In this document: one piece after another, positions 52,576 through 60,713 of the stretch
How positions within the stretch are numbered: the stretch's first letter is position 1
Layout of the letters: each line of letters starts with the position of its first letter
Assembly: GCA_944324115.1 (NCBI GenBank)
Contig: CALUVB010000012.1
Location: forward strand, 1-64,000
Reading direction: 5' to 3'
Source of the DNA: an uncultured Elusimicrobiales bacterium
Lineage (GTDB): Bacteria; Elusimicrobiota; Elusimicrobia; Elusimicrobiales; Elusimicrobiaceae
Length of the DNA stretch: 64,000 bases
Program-made: the position numbers and the translations under genes
The notes under the pieces: model-generated
Database searches by the model: none
The model's input: the letters and a program-made list of their open reading frames with translations, nothing else
What the model was told of the DNA's origin: nothing

Positions 52576-54078
52576 TTAAGGAGCAATTTTTTTGGCTATA
52601 GGGCGCAGACGCTCCCCTAAAACAAAACGGCTGGTTTGCGTAGCCGGCGGACATTGGCGGCGTTTAAAATCCACGCTGTCTATACGTGCCACCACATCAG
52701 CTACTACGGATTTGGCTATTTTATATTTTTTGACAATCTCTGCCGCAGAAAGCTGCTCCTCCCAATAGGCACGGATAATTTTATCCAGCACCGGATAGGG
52801 AGGCAAGTTGTCTTGGTCCGTCTGGCCGGTGGCCAATTCCGCCGTAGGAACGCGGTCAATAATACCTTGGGGAATAATCTCTCTGTCTTTATTTATAAAA
52901 CGAGCCAATTTATACAAGTCCGTCTTATAAATATCCCCCAACGGCATCAGCCCGCCGCATGTATCCCCATATAAGGTACAATAACCCACAGCCGCTTCAC
53001 TTTTGTTTCCGCAAGAAAGCACCATGGCATTCAGCTCCGATGAGAGCGTCATCAAAACAACCGATCTTATACGGGACTGTAAATTTTGCTCCGTCAAATC
53101 TTTCGGGTGAGAAGAAATATGAAGTACGCCGTTTTTTACCGCTTCAAAAGCCGGTCCTATCGGAATACGCTCATGATTAATCTTCAAATTTTGGGCCAAC
53201 TGTTCCGCCAGCTGTTTGCTTAATTCGCTGGTATAGCGGAAAGGCAACCCCACCGCAAACACACTTTCCCCGCCCAGCGCACGGGCAGACAGCACAGCCA
53301 CTACCGCCGAGTCTAACCCGCCGGAAAGCCCCAGCAGCACTTTATCCATACCGCATTTGGTAACTTGGTCTTTAATGGAAAATGAAAGCGCTTCCAACAG
53401 CTCCTGCATCTCCTCATATTTAAAAGCAAAAGGCTGAGTGCGTTCGGCCGGTTCCCAAACAAAAGACTGCTCTTTAAATGGAGCACTGACAAAAGTATAT
53501 TCTCCCTTGCGGTTCAAAGAAGCGCATACTCCGTCAAACACCAAGCCGTCTCCCCCGCCCAACAAATTGAGAGAAATCAGCGGGGCGCCGGCTCTTTTGG
53601 CGGCTTTTTTCAAATTTTCAATACGCGCCGGCGTTTCCCCGCGGCGGTAAGGCACAGCACAAGGATTCAGCACCACATCTGCATCAGCAAAGTCTTTGTA
53701 TTGAGAGATGTCTCCCGGGCAAATTTGTATATTTTGACCTTTAAATTCAATATTTTCATAATCAAAAAACTTTGTAATTTTGCCTTTATAGATAAAAGCA
53801 AAAGCGCTGAGCGGTTGCTTGTCTACATAATCAATGTACCCCAACACACAGGCGACTTCTTTGGTATATTTTGCAATTTCTTTTAAAGCATCTAGATTTT
53901 GCTTAATAAGCCGTTTATCCTCAAACAAATCATACAACGGGCACCCCGTCAAGGCCGCTTCCGGCAATAATAACAAGTCCGCTTGAGAAGCGGCTGTTTT
54001 TAACAAAAGAATAATATTGGCGGCGTTGGCTGCAATATCAGCCGAACGCGGATTAAAAGAAGTAGCGTATATTTTCAT
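52576..54078 (-). CDS. nadE: Glutamine-dependent NAD+ synthetase
   Basis: This 500-residue enzyme makes NAD+ from deamido-NAD+. It has an N-terminal nitrilase-like amidase domain (1-250, with LLLLPEAALTGCPLYDLF holding the catalytic Glu) and a C-terminal synthetase domain with the P-loop LGLSGGLDSAVVAVL, then GNKSEAAVGYCTLYGDTCGG and a RVPTAELATGQTDQDNLPPY stretch. I chose the ATG at 54078 with GAGGAAAA upstream. The amidase Lys and Cys were not assigned with confidence. Single-gene unit. Confidence 0.95.
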   Translation of the reverse strand: MKIYATSFNPRSADIAANAANIILLLKTAASQADLLLLPEAALTGCPLYDLFEDKRLIKQNLDALKEIAKYTKEVACVLGYIDYVDKQPLSAFAFIYKGKITKFFDYENIEFKGQNIQICPGDISQYKDFADADVVLNPCAVPYRRGETPARIENLKKAAKRAGAPLISLNLLGGGDGLVFDGVCASLNRKGEYTFVSAPFKEQSFVWEPAERTQPFAFKYEEMQELLEALSFSIKDQVTKCGMDKVLLGLSGGLDSAVVAVLSARALGGESVFAVGLPFRYTSELSKQLAEQLAQNLKINHERIPIGPAFEAVKNGVLHISSHPKDLTEQNLQSRIRSVVLMTLSSELNAMVLSCGNKSEAAVGYCTLYGDTCGGLMPLGDIYKTDLYKLARFINKDREIIPQGIIDRVPTAELATGQTDQDNLPPYPVLDKIIRAYWEEQLSAAEIVKKYKIAKSVVADVVARIDSVDFKRRQCPPATQTSRFVLGERLRPIAKKIAP

Positions 54079-54233
54079 AGTTTTCCTCTGTATATATTTT
54101 ACTATTTTTGCCATAGCTGCGCTGTATATCAAGCCATATACGGGCATTCTTTTTTATGCGGATACTTCTGTCCTGCCAAACTGCTGGAAACAAGGTAGTT
54201 TTCTTACTTGAACAAATAATTTATTTGACTAGC

Positions 54234-54264
54234 TTGACTTTTTGCCTTAAAAAAAAGTTACAAT
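54234..54264 (+). promoter_or_regulatory. Promoter of LA_2272-type gene
   Basis: TTGACT (54234-54239) and TACAAT (54259-54264), 19-bp spacer with an 8-A run, upstream of AAAGGAG and the ATG at 54302. Confidence 0.5.
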
Positions 54265-54301
54265 AATCAAGTCAGTATTTTTAAAAAAGGAGAATATAGG
54301 C

Positions 54302-54865
54302 ATGAAAAAATTAGCTCTTATGCTTGCTTTGGCTGTAGCGGCGCTGCCGGCTATGGCTGCCAGTGGAGATGCAAACTTCAAAATCTCTCTGTGGGACCGC
54401 ATCGCGGTGGGTATTCCTAACAACATTGACAGCGTCACCGGATTGGATTTAGGTATCGGCTCTGTGGCGGATCATGTGTCTGGCGTACAGTTGGACCTGC
54501 TTTATGCCAATTCCAGAAATGAATTAACCGGTGTGCAATGGGCTTGGGCGTATACCGTCACTCCCGAATTTACCGGTTTGCAGGCTGCCATTTATGCCAA
54601 ATCTGACAACTTTACAGGCGTACAATCCGGCCTCGTGGCCAAAAACGCCCAAGATTTTACCGGTGTGCAGTGGGGCGGCGTAAACTTGACCGACTCTTTT
54701 ACCGGTGTCCAGTTGGGTTTTGTCAACGTTGCTAAATCCGTCAAAGGGTTGCAATGGGGTTTTGTAAACTACACAGAAGACATTTACGGGTTGCAGGTTG
54801 GTTTGCTCAATATCGCCCGCAACGGCTGGCTGCCCGCGATGGTTATCGTCAACGGCCGCTTCTAA
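54302..54865 (+). CDS. LA_2272-type surface repeat protein
   Basis: This 187-residue protein has a signal peptide (LALMLALAVAALPAMAAS) and then about eight degenerate repeats of the form F/LTGVQ-x-G-x-V-N, for example NFTGVQSGLVAKN, DFTGVQWGGVNLT, SFTGVQLGFVNVA, VKGLQWGFVNYT, IYGLQVGLLNIA. These match the LA_2272-type surface repeat proteins, probably beta-structured and in or at the outer membrane. Function unknown. Single-gene unit with its own promoter and terminator. Confidence 0.82.
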   Translation: MKKLALMLALAVAALPAMAASGDANFKISLWDRIAVGIPNNIDSVTGLDLGIGSVADHVSGVQLDLLYANSRNELTGVQWAWAYTVTPEFTGLQAAIYAKSDNFTGVQSGLVAKNAQDFTGVQWGGVNLTDSFTGVQLGFVNVAKSVKGLQWGFVNYTEDIYGLQVGLLNIARNGWLPAMVIVNGRF

Positions 54866-54880
54866 GAATTGTCTGTTTTG

Positions 54881-54910
54881 TAAACCGCGCCCCCAAGGCG
54901 CGGTTTTTTT
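54881..54910 (+). terminator. Terminator after LA_2272-type gene
   Basis: AACCGCGCC-CCCAA-GGCGCGGTT followed by seven Ts. Confidence 0.88.
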
Positions 54911-54911
54911 G

Positions 54912-55048
54912 TATAATAATAGTAAGTTTATGACCGGCAAGGGCGCAACCTGGTTGCAAATTAAAGCCCTTCCCTTCTTAAACCCGGGCAAAAGCCGCCG
55001 GGGAATCCTCTTCCCTAATTTTGGTTTACGCCCTACAAGGAGAGTATA
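54912..55048 (+). promoter_or_regulatory. rpsB promoter and leader
   Basis: TATAAT (54912-54917) directly follows the terminator T-run. The leader of about 125 nt contains GC-rich complementary pieces (GCCGCCGGGG near 54990). Ribosomal autoregulation by S2 is known in other bacteria; a structured site here is inferred only. AAGGAGAG precedes the ATG. Confidence 0.5.
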
Positions 55049-56101
55049 ATGAGCAACGTATCCATGAAGTCCATGTTGGAAGCGGGTGTGCATTTTGGAC
55101 ACCAAACCTCCCGCTGGAACCCCAAAATGAGCCGTTTTATTTTTGGCGAACGCAACGGGGTGCATATCTTAGATTTACAAAAAACCGCCAAAGAACTCAA
55201 AAAAGCCTGCGCTTTCGTGAAAGAAGAAGCGAAGAAAGGTTCCAAATTTTTATTCGTCGGCACGAAAAAACAAGCTCAGGAAGCTATCGCTACCGAAGCA
55301 GCCCGCGCCGATGTCTATTGCATTCACGAAAAATGGCTGGGCGGCACGCTGACCAACTTCCAAACAGTCAAAAAATCCATTGAACGCATGAACGAGTTGG
55401 AAAAATGGGAAGCCTCCGGCGTATTTAAAGCCATTTCCAAAAAAGAAGCCAGCCGCTTGAGCAAAGAGCTTAACCGCTTGCAGAAATTGTTAGGCGGCAT
55501 TCGCGAAATGAAAGTACTGCCCGATGTGGTATTTGTCATTGACCCGGTGGATACCGCCGGCGCCGTGCGCGAATCCCATGTATTGGGTATTCCTGTGGTA
55601 GCCGTCTGCGATACCAACTGCGACCCCGATTTGATTGACGTGCCTGTGCCGGGCAACGACGATGCGGCCCGCTCTATTAAATTGTTCTGCGCCGCTATCG
55701 CCGATGCCGTATTGGAAGGCCGTGCCGAAGCCGAAGCCGCCAAACAGCCGGCCCCGGCCGCCGCTGCCGAAGAAGGCGACGCCGCCCCGGCCAACCCGGC
55801 CATGGCCCAAGCCTTTGAAAGCATTATGCTTGCCGGTGAAAAAGCCGAAGAAGCCAAAGCGGAAGTAAAAGAAGAAGTAAAAGAAGAAACCAAAGCGGAA
55901 GAAATGAAAGAAGAAGCCGCCCCGGCCGAAGAAAAGAAAGCCAAAACCGCTAAAAAGACTACGGCTAAAAAACCCGCCGCCAAGAAGACTACGGCCAAGA
56001 AAACCGAAGGCACCGCTAAAAAAACCACGGCTAAAAAAGCTGTAAAAGCCGAAGAAAAAGCGGAAGAAGCAAAAGAAGAAGCCGCCGCGGAAACAAAATA
56101 A
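55049..56101 (+). CDS. rpsB: 30S ribosomal protein S2 with long Lys/Ala/Glu tail
   Basis: The first 230 residues are a normal S2 ([76 protein letters not shown]). The total of 350 residues exceeds the usual 230-260 by a low-complexity tail: first Ala/Glu (about 230-300), then Lys/Thr/Ala repeats ([17 protein letters not shown], about 300-330), then Glu/Ala/Lys. The tail resembles histone H1-like segments and the N-terminal tails of AccB and PpdK. It is followed by tsf, the normal operon. Confidence 0.97.
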   Translation: MSNVSMKSMLEAGVHFGHQTSRWNPKMSRFIFGERNGVHILDLQKTAKELKKACAFVKEEAKKGSKFLFVGTKKQAQEAIATEAARADVYCIHEKWLGGTLTNFQTVKKSIERMNELEKWEASGVFKAISKKEASRLSKELNRLQKLLGGIREMKVLPDVVFVIDPVDTAGAVRESHVLGIPVVAVCDTNCDPDLIDVPVPGNDDAARSIKLFCAAIADAVLEGRAEAEAAKQPAPAAAAEEGDAAPANPAMAQAFESIMLAGEKAEEAKAEVKEEVKEETKAEEMKEEAAPAEEKKAKTAKKTTAKKPAAKKTTAKKTEGTAKKTTAKKAVKAEEKAEEAKEEAAAETK

Positions 56102-56165
56102 ATTTGGCCTCTCCGGGCCGATATATCGGCCCGGACAACCGATTTAACAGGTTTAGGAGAAAACA

Positions 56166-56990
56166 ATGTCTTTAGCTGAAAACATTAAGATTTTAAGAGA
56201 AAAAACGGGCGCCGGCCTAATGGCTTGCAAAAAAGCCCTGGAAGAAAATAACAATGATATGGAACAGGCTGTTGTCGCTTTGCGTAAAAAAGGCTTGGCC
56301 GACATGGCTAAACGCGCCGACAGAGCCACCAAAGAAGGCCGCGTATCCGTCAAAACAGACGGCAAACGTTTCGCCATGGCCTATCTGGGCTGTGAAACCG
56401 ACTTCGTGGCCAAAACGCCGGATTTCATTGCGTTGACCGACGCTATTGCCGACTATGTATTGCAGCACCCCGAAATTGCCGACTATACGGCCGACGAACA
56501 CATCAAAAACATGATTGTGGAAAAAGCGCCCAAATTTGGAGAAAACACGACTTTCAAAGGCGCTTACAACTGGGCAGCGGCTGACGGAGACGTGATTGCT
56601 TCTTATGTCCACTCCGACAACAAAAAAGCTTCTCTGCTGGAAATTGCCGCCGCCGGTTGCAAAGATACCGAAAAAGTGCACGAAATCGCCCGCGGTTTGG
56701 CTATGCACACCGTAGGTATGCAGAGCATGTGGGTAGACGCCAAAGATATTCCGCAAGCCGATATTGACAAAGAGTTGGACATTTATCGCACCCAAGCCAA
56801 AAACGAAGGCAAAGCTGACGAAATGATTGCCAAGATGTTGCCCGGCAAAATCAAAAAGTTCGCCAAAGAAACCTGCCTTTTGGAACAGCCGACTATTAAA
56901 GACAACAAAAAAACGGTTGCCGATTATTTGGCCGAAGAATCCAAAGCGCTGGGATGTGAGTTGAAAGTTGTACGTTTTGTGCGCTTCTAG
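56166..56990 (+). CDS. tsf: Elongation factor Ts
   Basis: This 274-residue guanine nucleotide exchange factor for EF-Tu starts with the UBA-like domain and the LREKTGAGLMACKKALEEN motif, then KGLADMAKRADRATKEGRV and YLGCETDFVAKTPDF. It follows rpsB with an AGGAG site and ends at a strong terminator. Confidence 0.97.
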   Translation: MSLAENIKILREKTGAGLMACKKALEENNNDMEQAVVALRKKGLADMAKRADRATKEGRVSVKTDGKRFAMAYLGCETDFVAKTPDFIALTDAIADYVLQHPEIADYTADEHIKNMIVEKAPKFGENTTFKGAYNWAAADGDVIASYVHSDNKKASLLEIAAAGCKDTEKVHEIARGLAMHTVGMQSMWVDAKDIPQADIDKELDIYRTQAKNEGKADEMIAKMLPGKIKKFAKETCLLEQPTIKDNKKTVADYLAEESKALGCELKVVRFVRF

Positions 56991-56994
56991 TTTT

Positions 56995-57022
56995 AAAGCC
57001 CCTCGCAAGAGGGGCTTTTTTC
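56995..57022 (+). terminator. Terminator after tsf
   Basis: AAAGCCCCTC-GCAA-GAGGGGCTTT followed by Ts. Confidence 0.88.
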
Positions 57023-57360
57023 TGCCTGAACGGAACGATTATGCCGCACAGGAAGGAAAGAGCCCCGCTCATACAAAATGCAGCAGCCGCCCAGATGCAG
57101 TATTTGCTTTAGTTTTCTTAGGTTGGCTTGAGTCCGGCCCTGCTGTATAGCGCAGAAATGGCTGTCGGAATAAAAATAAACGGGTATTTCCACACCATAT
57201 ACTGCCGCGTGCATTTTCAGCCGGGAAGCGTTGCTAATATAAATTTACACTGGGGAACAATATACGGATCAAGCGTAGTTCAAGGTTACATTCATGACGC
57301 CTTGCTTTTAAAAGCCGATGGCTTTGTCAGAGGACTAAAAAGTTTTTCCCCCCTGTTTTA
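57023..57360. other. Non-coding stretch between tsf and pyrH
   Basis: About 340 nt. A plus-strand frame (57128-57454) has no ribosome binding site and runs into pyrH in another frame, so it is not called. The pyrH promoter lies at its end. Confidence 0.45.
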
Positions 57361-57369
57361 TGCTAGAAT
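57361..57369 (+). promoter_or_regulatory. Extended -10 of pyrH
   Basis: TGC-TAGAAT, 24 nt before the pyrH ATG, which has AGAGGA upstream. Confidence 0.55.
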
Positions 57370-57393
57370 TAAAAAAACCGCAAGAGGAACACT

Positions 57394-58113
57394 ATGGTAC
57401 ATAAAAAACCCTGCAAAAGAAGAATTTTACTCAAACTTTCTGGAGAAGCTTTAAGCCAAGACGGCTGCCGGGGAGTAGACCCTAAACCGCTGAAAGACAT
57501 TGCGCTGGAAATAGCCCATGTGCATAAAACGGGCTGCCAGCTGGCTATCGTCATTGGAGGCGGGAATATTTGGCGCGGTTTGCGCGACGGCGGCGGAGTA
57601 ATTGACCGCGTCAATTCAGACAGTATGGGTATGCTGGCCACCGTAATCAATGCCATTGCGTTGCAGTCCGCCTTGGAAGAAATAGGCGTACCAACCCGCG
57701 TACAGACCTCCGTCAACATTTACCAAATGGCGGAGCCTTTTGTGCGCCGGCGCGCCTTGCGCCACTTGGAAAAGGGCCGCATCGTCATTTTTGCAGGCGG
57801 AACGGGTAACCCCTATTTTACCACGGACAGTGCAGCTGCGCTGCGCGCTTCGGAAATCAATGCCGACGTATTGCTCAAAGCCACTCAAGTAGACGGAGTT
57901 TACGACAGCGACCCCAAGAAAAATCCCAAAGCCAAACGCATCAAGAGAATTACTTTCAAAGACACCATCGCAAAACACCTGCAGTTTATGGATACGGCGG
58001 CTTTAGCTATTTGTATGGAAAACAAAGTACCGGTGCAAGTGTTTAATCTGCATAAAAAAGGCAATATTAAACGCGCCGTCTGCGGAGAAGATATTGGTAC
58101 GGTAATTTACTGA
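57394..58113 (+). CDS. pyrH: UMP kinase
   Basis: This 239-residue amino-acid-kinase-fold enzyme converts UMP to UDP. Motifs are KRRILLKLSGEAL, IVIGGGNIWRG, DRVNSDSMGMLATVIN, GGTGNPYFTTDSAAALRASE and KATQVDGVYDSDPKKNP. Length is normal. It is followed by frr as in most bacteria, though frr also has its own promoter-like box. Confidence 0.97.
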   Translation: MVHKKPCKRRILLKLSGEALSQDGCRGVDPKPLKDIALEIAHVHKTGCQLAIVIGGGNIWRGLRDGGGVIDRVNSDSMGMLATVINAIALQSALEEIGVPTRVQTSVNIYQMAEPFVRRRALRHLEKGRIVIFAGGTGNPYFTTDSAAALRASEINADVLLKATQVDGVYDSDPKKNPKAKRIKRITFKDTIAKHLQFMDTAALAICMENKVPVQVFNLHKKGNIKRAVCGEDIGTVIY

Positions 58114-58141
58114 TCAGCTGCTGACACGTCGGGAACGGAAT

Positions 58142-58150
58142 TGCTATAAT
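58142..58150 (+). promoter_or_regulatory. Extended -10 of frr
   Basis: TGC-TATAAT (58142-58150), upstream of GAGGAAAG and the frr ATG. Confidence 0.6.
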
Positions 58151-58176
58151 AAACTATCTTAATCATAGAGGAAAGT

Positions 58177-58740
58177 ATGGAAGGAATCAACGAATTTATT
58201 ACCAAAGGCAAAAATGAAATGGCCGGTCATGTGGAAAAACTCCGCCAGGATTTAACCACTATCCGCACTGGCCGCGCCAGCGCGCAGTTGTTGGAAAATA
58301 TCCGTGTAGATTATTACGGCACTCCCACGCCGCTTAAACAGATGGCTATGATTAATGTATTAGACGCCAAAACATTAGAAATACAGCCGTGGGACATGTC
58401 CGCCTTAAACGATATTGACAAAGCCTTGCAAAAAGCCGACTTGGGTGCCAGCCCGGTAAACGATGGAAAGGTGGTGCGCATTACGCTGCCTTCCATGACG
58501 GAAGATCGCCGCAAGACATTGGCCAAAAATATTGCCAAGATGAGTGAAGACTTTAAAGTGGCTGTACGCAACACCCGCCGCGATATTTTGGAAAAAGTCA
58601 AAAAAGCCCAAAAAGCCGGCGAAGTAACGGAAGACGACTTAAAACGCTATGAAGCTGATGTACAAAAAGCAACCGACGCCAATATTGCCCAAATTGACAA
58701 ATTGGTAGCTGATAAAGAAGCGGAAATTATGAAAGTGTGA
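58177..58740 (+). CDS. frr: Ribosome recycling factor
   Basis: This 187-residue protein has the RRF pattern LRQDLTTIRTGRASAQLLENI, YYGTPTPLKQMA, and LPSMTEDRRKTLAKNI with VRNTRRDILEKVKKAQK. It splits post-termination ribosomes with EF-G. Standard length. Confidence 0.97.
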   Translation: MEGINEFITKGKNEMAGHVEKLRQDLTTIRTGRASAQLLENIRVDYYGTPTPLKQMAMINVLDAKTLEIQPWDMSALNDIDKALQKADLGASPVNDGKVVRITLPSMTEDRRKTLAKNIAKMSEDFKVAVRNTRRDILEKVKKAQKAGEVTEDDLKRYEADVQKATDANIAQIDKLVADKEAEIMKV

Positions 58741-58759
58741 CCGCTTGTCTCCTTTTACC

Positions 58760-58790
58760 AAAACCCCGGTCTACAGGCCGGGGTTTTTAT
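58760..58790. terminator. Terminator between frr and pilin gene
   Basis: AAACCCCGG pairs with CCGGGGTTT with Ts; it can serve both converging genes. Confidence 0.85.
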
Positions 58791-58891
58791 ATTTATTTCC
58801 ACCGCACGGGAAAGATTCCTCTACAAAATGCCCCACTTTAAGCTAAGCTGCGCATTGAAATAAAATAGAAACAAGAGGGTATCTTGGTAAT

Positions 58892-59464
58892 TCAAAATTT
58901 ATAATATACTGAAGAATTGGAAGGATATTCCGTATCGGAAGCTGTCACGGCGCGACAGATTTTTTTAGCACGTTCCCCGCCTGTCGGATAGGCCAAACAC
59001 CGCCGGTCATTGCCGGTCATATTTGTCCAATAGGCCACTCCCCTGTTATCATCTTTTGAAAACAAGTAATTAATAGGGCAATCTGCCGGTTGGGTGCCTC
59101 CCTCTTCAGCCGCTATGGAACAACCAAGCTGTATGGTAGTATTCTGCTGGCGATTCCACAATACGCGCTGAGATCTAATGACATAACCAGCCGGCACAAT
59201 TCCGCCCAAGTCTTCCCAAGAAATAGCATACGCTCCATTCGCCATAAAATAAATTTGCTGGGATTTTAAAGCCCCATCAGTATTAAGAATTAATTGCGTA
59301 AAACGGGCTTTATCCACCGCTGTCTGATACTGCGGAATGGCGATAGCCGCCAAGACACCAATAATCAAGACTACCACCAAAAGTTCAATAAGGGTAAAAC
59401 CTTTTGTTTTGGCTTTTAGGGAGATTTTTCTGTCTGAAATATTTTTTTGATACATTTTGTTCAT
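58892..59464 (-). CDS. Type IV pilin-like protein (tandem copy 1)
   Basis: This 190-residue protein has a long basic leader and then KGFTLIELLVVVLIIGVLAAIAIPQYQTAVDKARFTQ, the class III pilin N-terminus. The C-terminal part has four cysteines and ends in Tyr-Lys-Phe. It is closest to the next gene at 59661 (shared FMANGAYAISWEDLG). I chose the ATG at 59464 because a TACATT -10 ends exactly 6 nt upstream with no ribosome binding site, so the mRNA is probably leaderless; TTG at 59470 and ATG at 59455 are alternatives. A perfect 17-bp inverted repeat spans the start. Confidence 0.88.
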   Translation of the reverse strand: MNKMYQKNISDRKISLKAKTKGFTLIELLVVVLIIGVLAAIAIPQYQTAVDKARFTQLILNTDGALKSQQIYFMANGAYAISWEDLGGIVPAGYVIRSQRVLWNRQQNTTIQLGCSIAAEEGGTQPADCPINYLFSKDDNRGVAYWTNMTGNDRRCLAYPTGGERAKKICRAVTASDTEYPSNSSVYYKF

Positions 59465-59483
59465 ATACAAAATGTATCAAAAA
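59444..59483. repeat. Perfect 17-bp inverted repeat over a pilin start codon
   Basis: Arms 59444-59460 and 59467-59483 (TTTTTGATACATTTTGT and its complement) flank a 6-nt centre. It covers the -10, the likely start site and the first codons of the pilin gene, so it may be an operator. Confidence 0.75.
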
Positions 59484-59498
59484 AAAAAAACAATTCAA
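59471..59498 (-). promoter_or_regulatory. Pilin promoter with 12-T spacer (copy B)
   Basis: TTGAAT, TG, twelve Ts (59490-59479), GA, TACATT on the minus strand; 16-bp spacer; 6 nt to the ATG at 59464. Confidence 0.7.
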
Positions 59499-59594
59499 GC
59501 CATTTCAGTCACGGCACGCTGTATCCTGTTTTTGCACGGGCGCCAGAAAGCGCAATAAATATTTTCTCTCCAAGCCGGGGGCCTATATATCCAC

Positions 59595-59625
59595 AAAAGC
59601 TCCAGGTTTGCACCTAGAGCTTTTA
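59595..59625. terminator. Terminator between tandem pilin genes
   Basis: AAAAGCTCCAGGT pairs with ACCTAGAGCTTTT (one mismatch), with T-runs on both sides. Confidence 0.75.
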
Positions 59626-59660
59626 TGGATAGCAAAATGGATAAAGTATCCGGGAAACAA

Positions 59661-60203
59661 TTAAAAACGATAAACAGAAGCATCGGAATTGGAAGACACA
59701 TTGGTCTCACTGCCCGTAATAATTTGACAAAGTTGGTCAGCATACTCGCCGCCGGCGGCATAAGCCAAACAGCTGCGCGTTTTACCTTTCATATCTGTCC
59801 AATAAGCCACATTCGTTTTTAAATCACGAGAAAAGAGATAAGAAGCCGGACAATCCGCATTCATTCCCCCGCTTTCAGAAGGGGTACTGCAACCAATGCT
59901 AATGGTAATTTTATGATCCGGGCTTTCTAATGTACGAGAAGTAGAAGGGGTGTATCCGGTAGGAACGTCTGCACCCAAATCTTCCCAAGAAATGGCATAA
60001 TCTCCGTTTGCCATATGGTAAAGCTGTTGGGCTCTAAGCAACGTGTCCGTATTAGAAATTAACTGTGTAAAACGAGACTCATCAACAGCCAATCTATACT
60101 GGGGTAAGGCCCAAGCAGCCAAAATGCCGATAATTAATACGACCACTAAAATTTCCACTAAAGTGAAACCAGCGGAAAATTTATTATCTTTTATCATCTT
60201 CAT
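59661..60203 (-). CDS. Type IV pilin-like protein (tandem copy 2)
   Basis: This 180-residue protein has a 12-residue leader and GFTLVEILVVVLIIGILAAWALPQYRLAVDESRFTQ. It is a close paralogue of the gene at 58892 (shared TQLI-NTD, MANGDYAISWEDLG, CP-SYLFS, RSCLAYAAGGE). The C-terminus ends in VYRF and has about four Cys. No ribosome binding site precedes the ATG at 60203; a TAGGCT box ends 6 nt upstream with TTGACG 18 bp further, so it too may be leaderless, but it lacks the T-run spacer. Confidence 0.9.
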   Translation of the reverse strand: MKMIKDNKFSAGFTLVEILVVVLIIGILAAWALPQYRLAVDESRFTQLISNTDTLLRAQQLYHMANGDYAISWEDLGADVPTGYTPSTSRTLESPDHKITISIGCSTPSESGGMNADCPASYLFSRDLKTNVAYWTDMKGKTRSCLAYAAGGEYADQLCQIITGSETNVSSNSDASVYRF

Positions 60204-60328
60204 ACTACAAGCCTAACAAAAAACATTTTAACCCGTCAATTCAGCCGGTACGTTTTGTCTGCAACTCCTAGGATAGAGGGAAAAAACGCCATTCCGTTTG
60301 TCGGCGGGGCATATAATTAAGGGCCGCT

Positions 60329-60652
60329 CTACACCCAACCGGACTTGTCGGAATGTAGAAAGAAGAAATACCCAATTAAGCCGCAAATAAAATACAACAA
60401 CAAAGCGCCGCCCGTAAGCAGCCATACTCTTCCCCACGAGAAGCGGGAGAATAATATAAAAAATGAAGCTACATATACCCACAACGGCAAAAACATTCTA
60501 AGGATTACCATAGCCGCCAACAGCATAATCTGAGAGCAATCCCCCGCCACGGCAAACAACAATAGCCAGCACAACACAAAAACCGCCAACGGCAATAAAG
60601 CGGGGATCAAAGACACGCCGGCAGTCTTTAAAATTAGAATAAAACTATTCAT
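60329..60652 (-). CDS. Small hypothetical membrane protein
   Basis: This 107-residue protein consists of about four hydrophobic segments (SLIPALLPLAVFVLCWLLLF; IMLLAAMVILRMFLPLWVYV; FSWGRVWLLTGGALLLYFIC) with little else. An AGGAG site lies 5 nt before the ATG at 60652. No family is recognised. It lies between typA and the pilin pair. Confidence 0.65.
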   Translation of the reverse strand: MNSFILILKTAGVSLIPALLPLAVFVLCWLLLFAVAGDCSQIMLLAAMVILRMFLPLWVYVASFFILFSRFSWGRVWLLTGGALLLYFICGLIGYFFFLHSDKSGWV

Positions 60653-60713
60653 AATATCTCCTTTGCATGCCGGATTTCAAAGTCTAAAAAATGGACTTTT
60701 AGACAAAACGTGC

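Noticed and set aside
57128-57454. Plus-strand frame of 108 codons between tsf and pyrH
   Set aside because: No ribosome binding site, crosses the pyrH promoter and runs into pyrH in another frame; composition is not protein-like.
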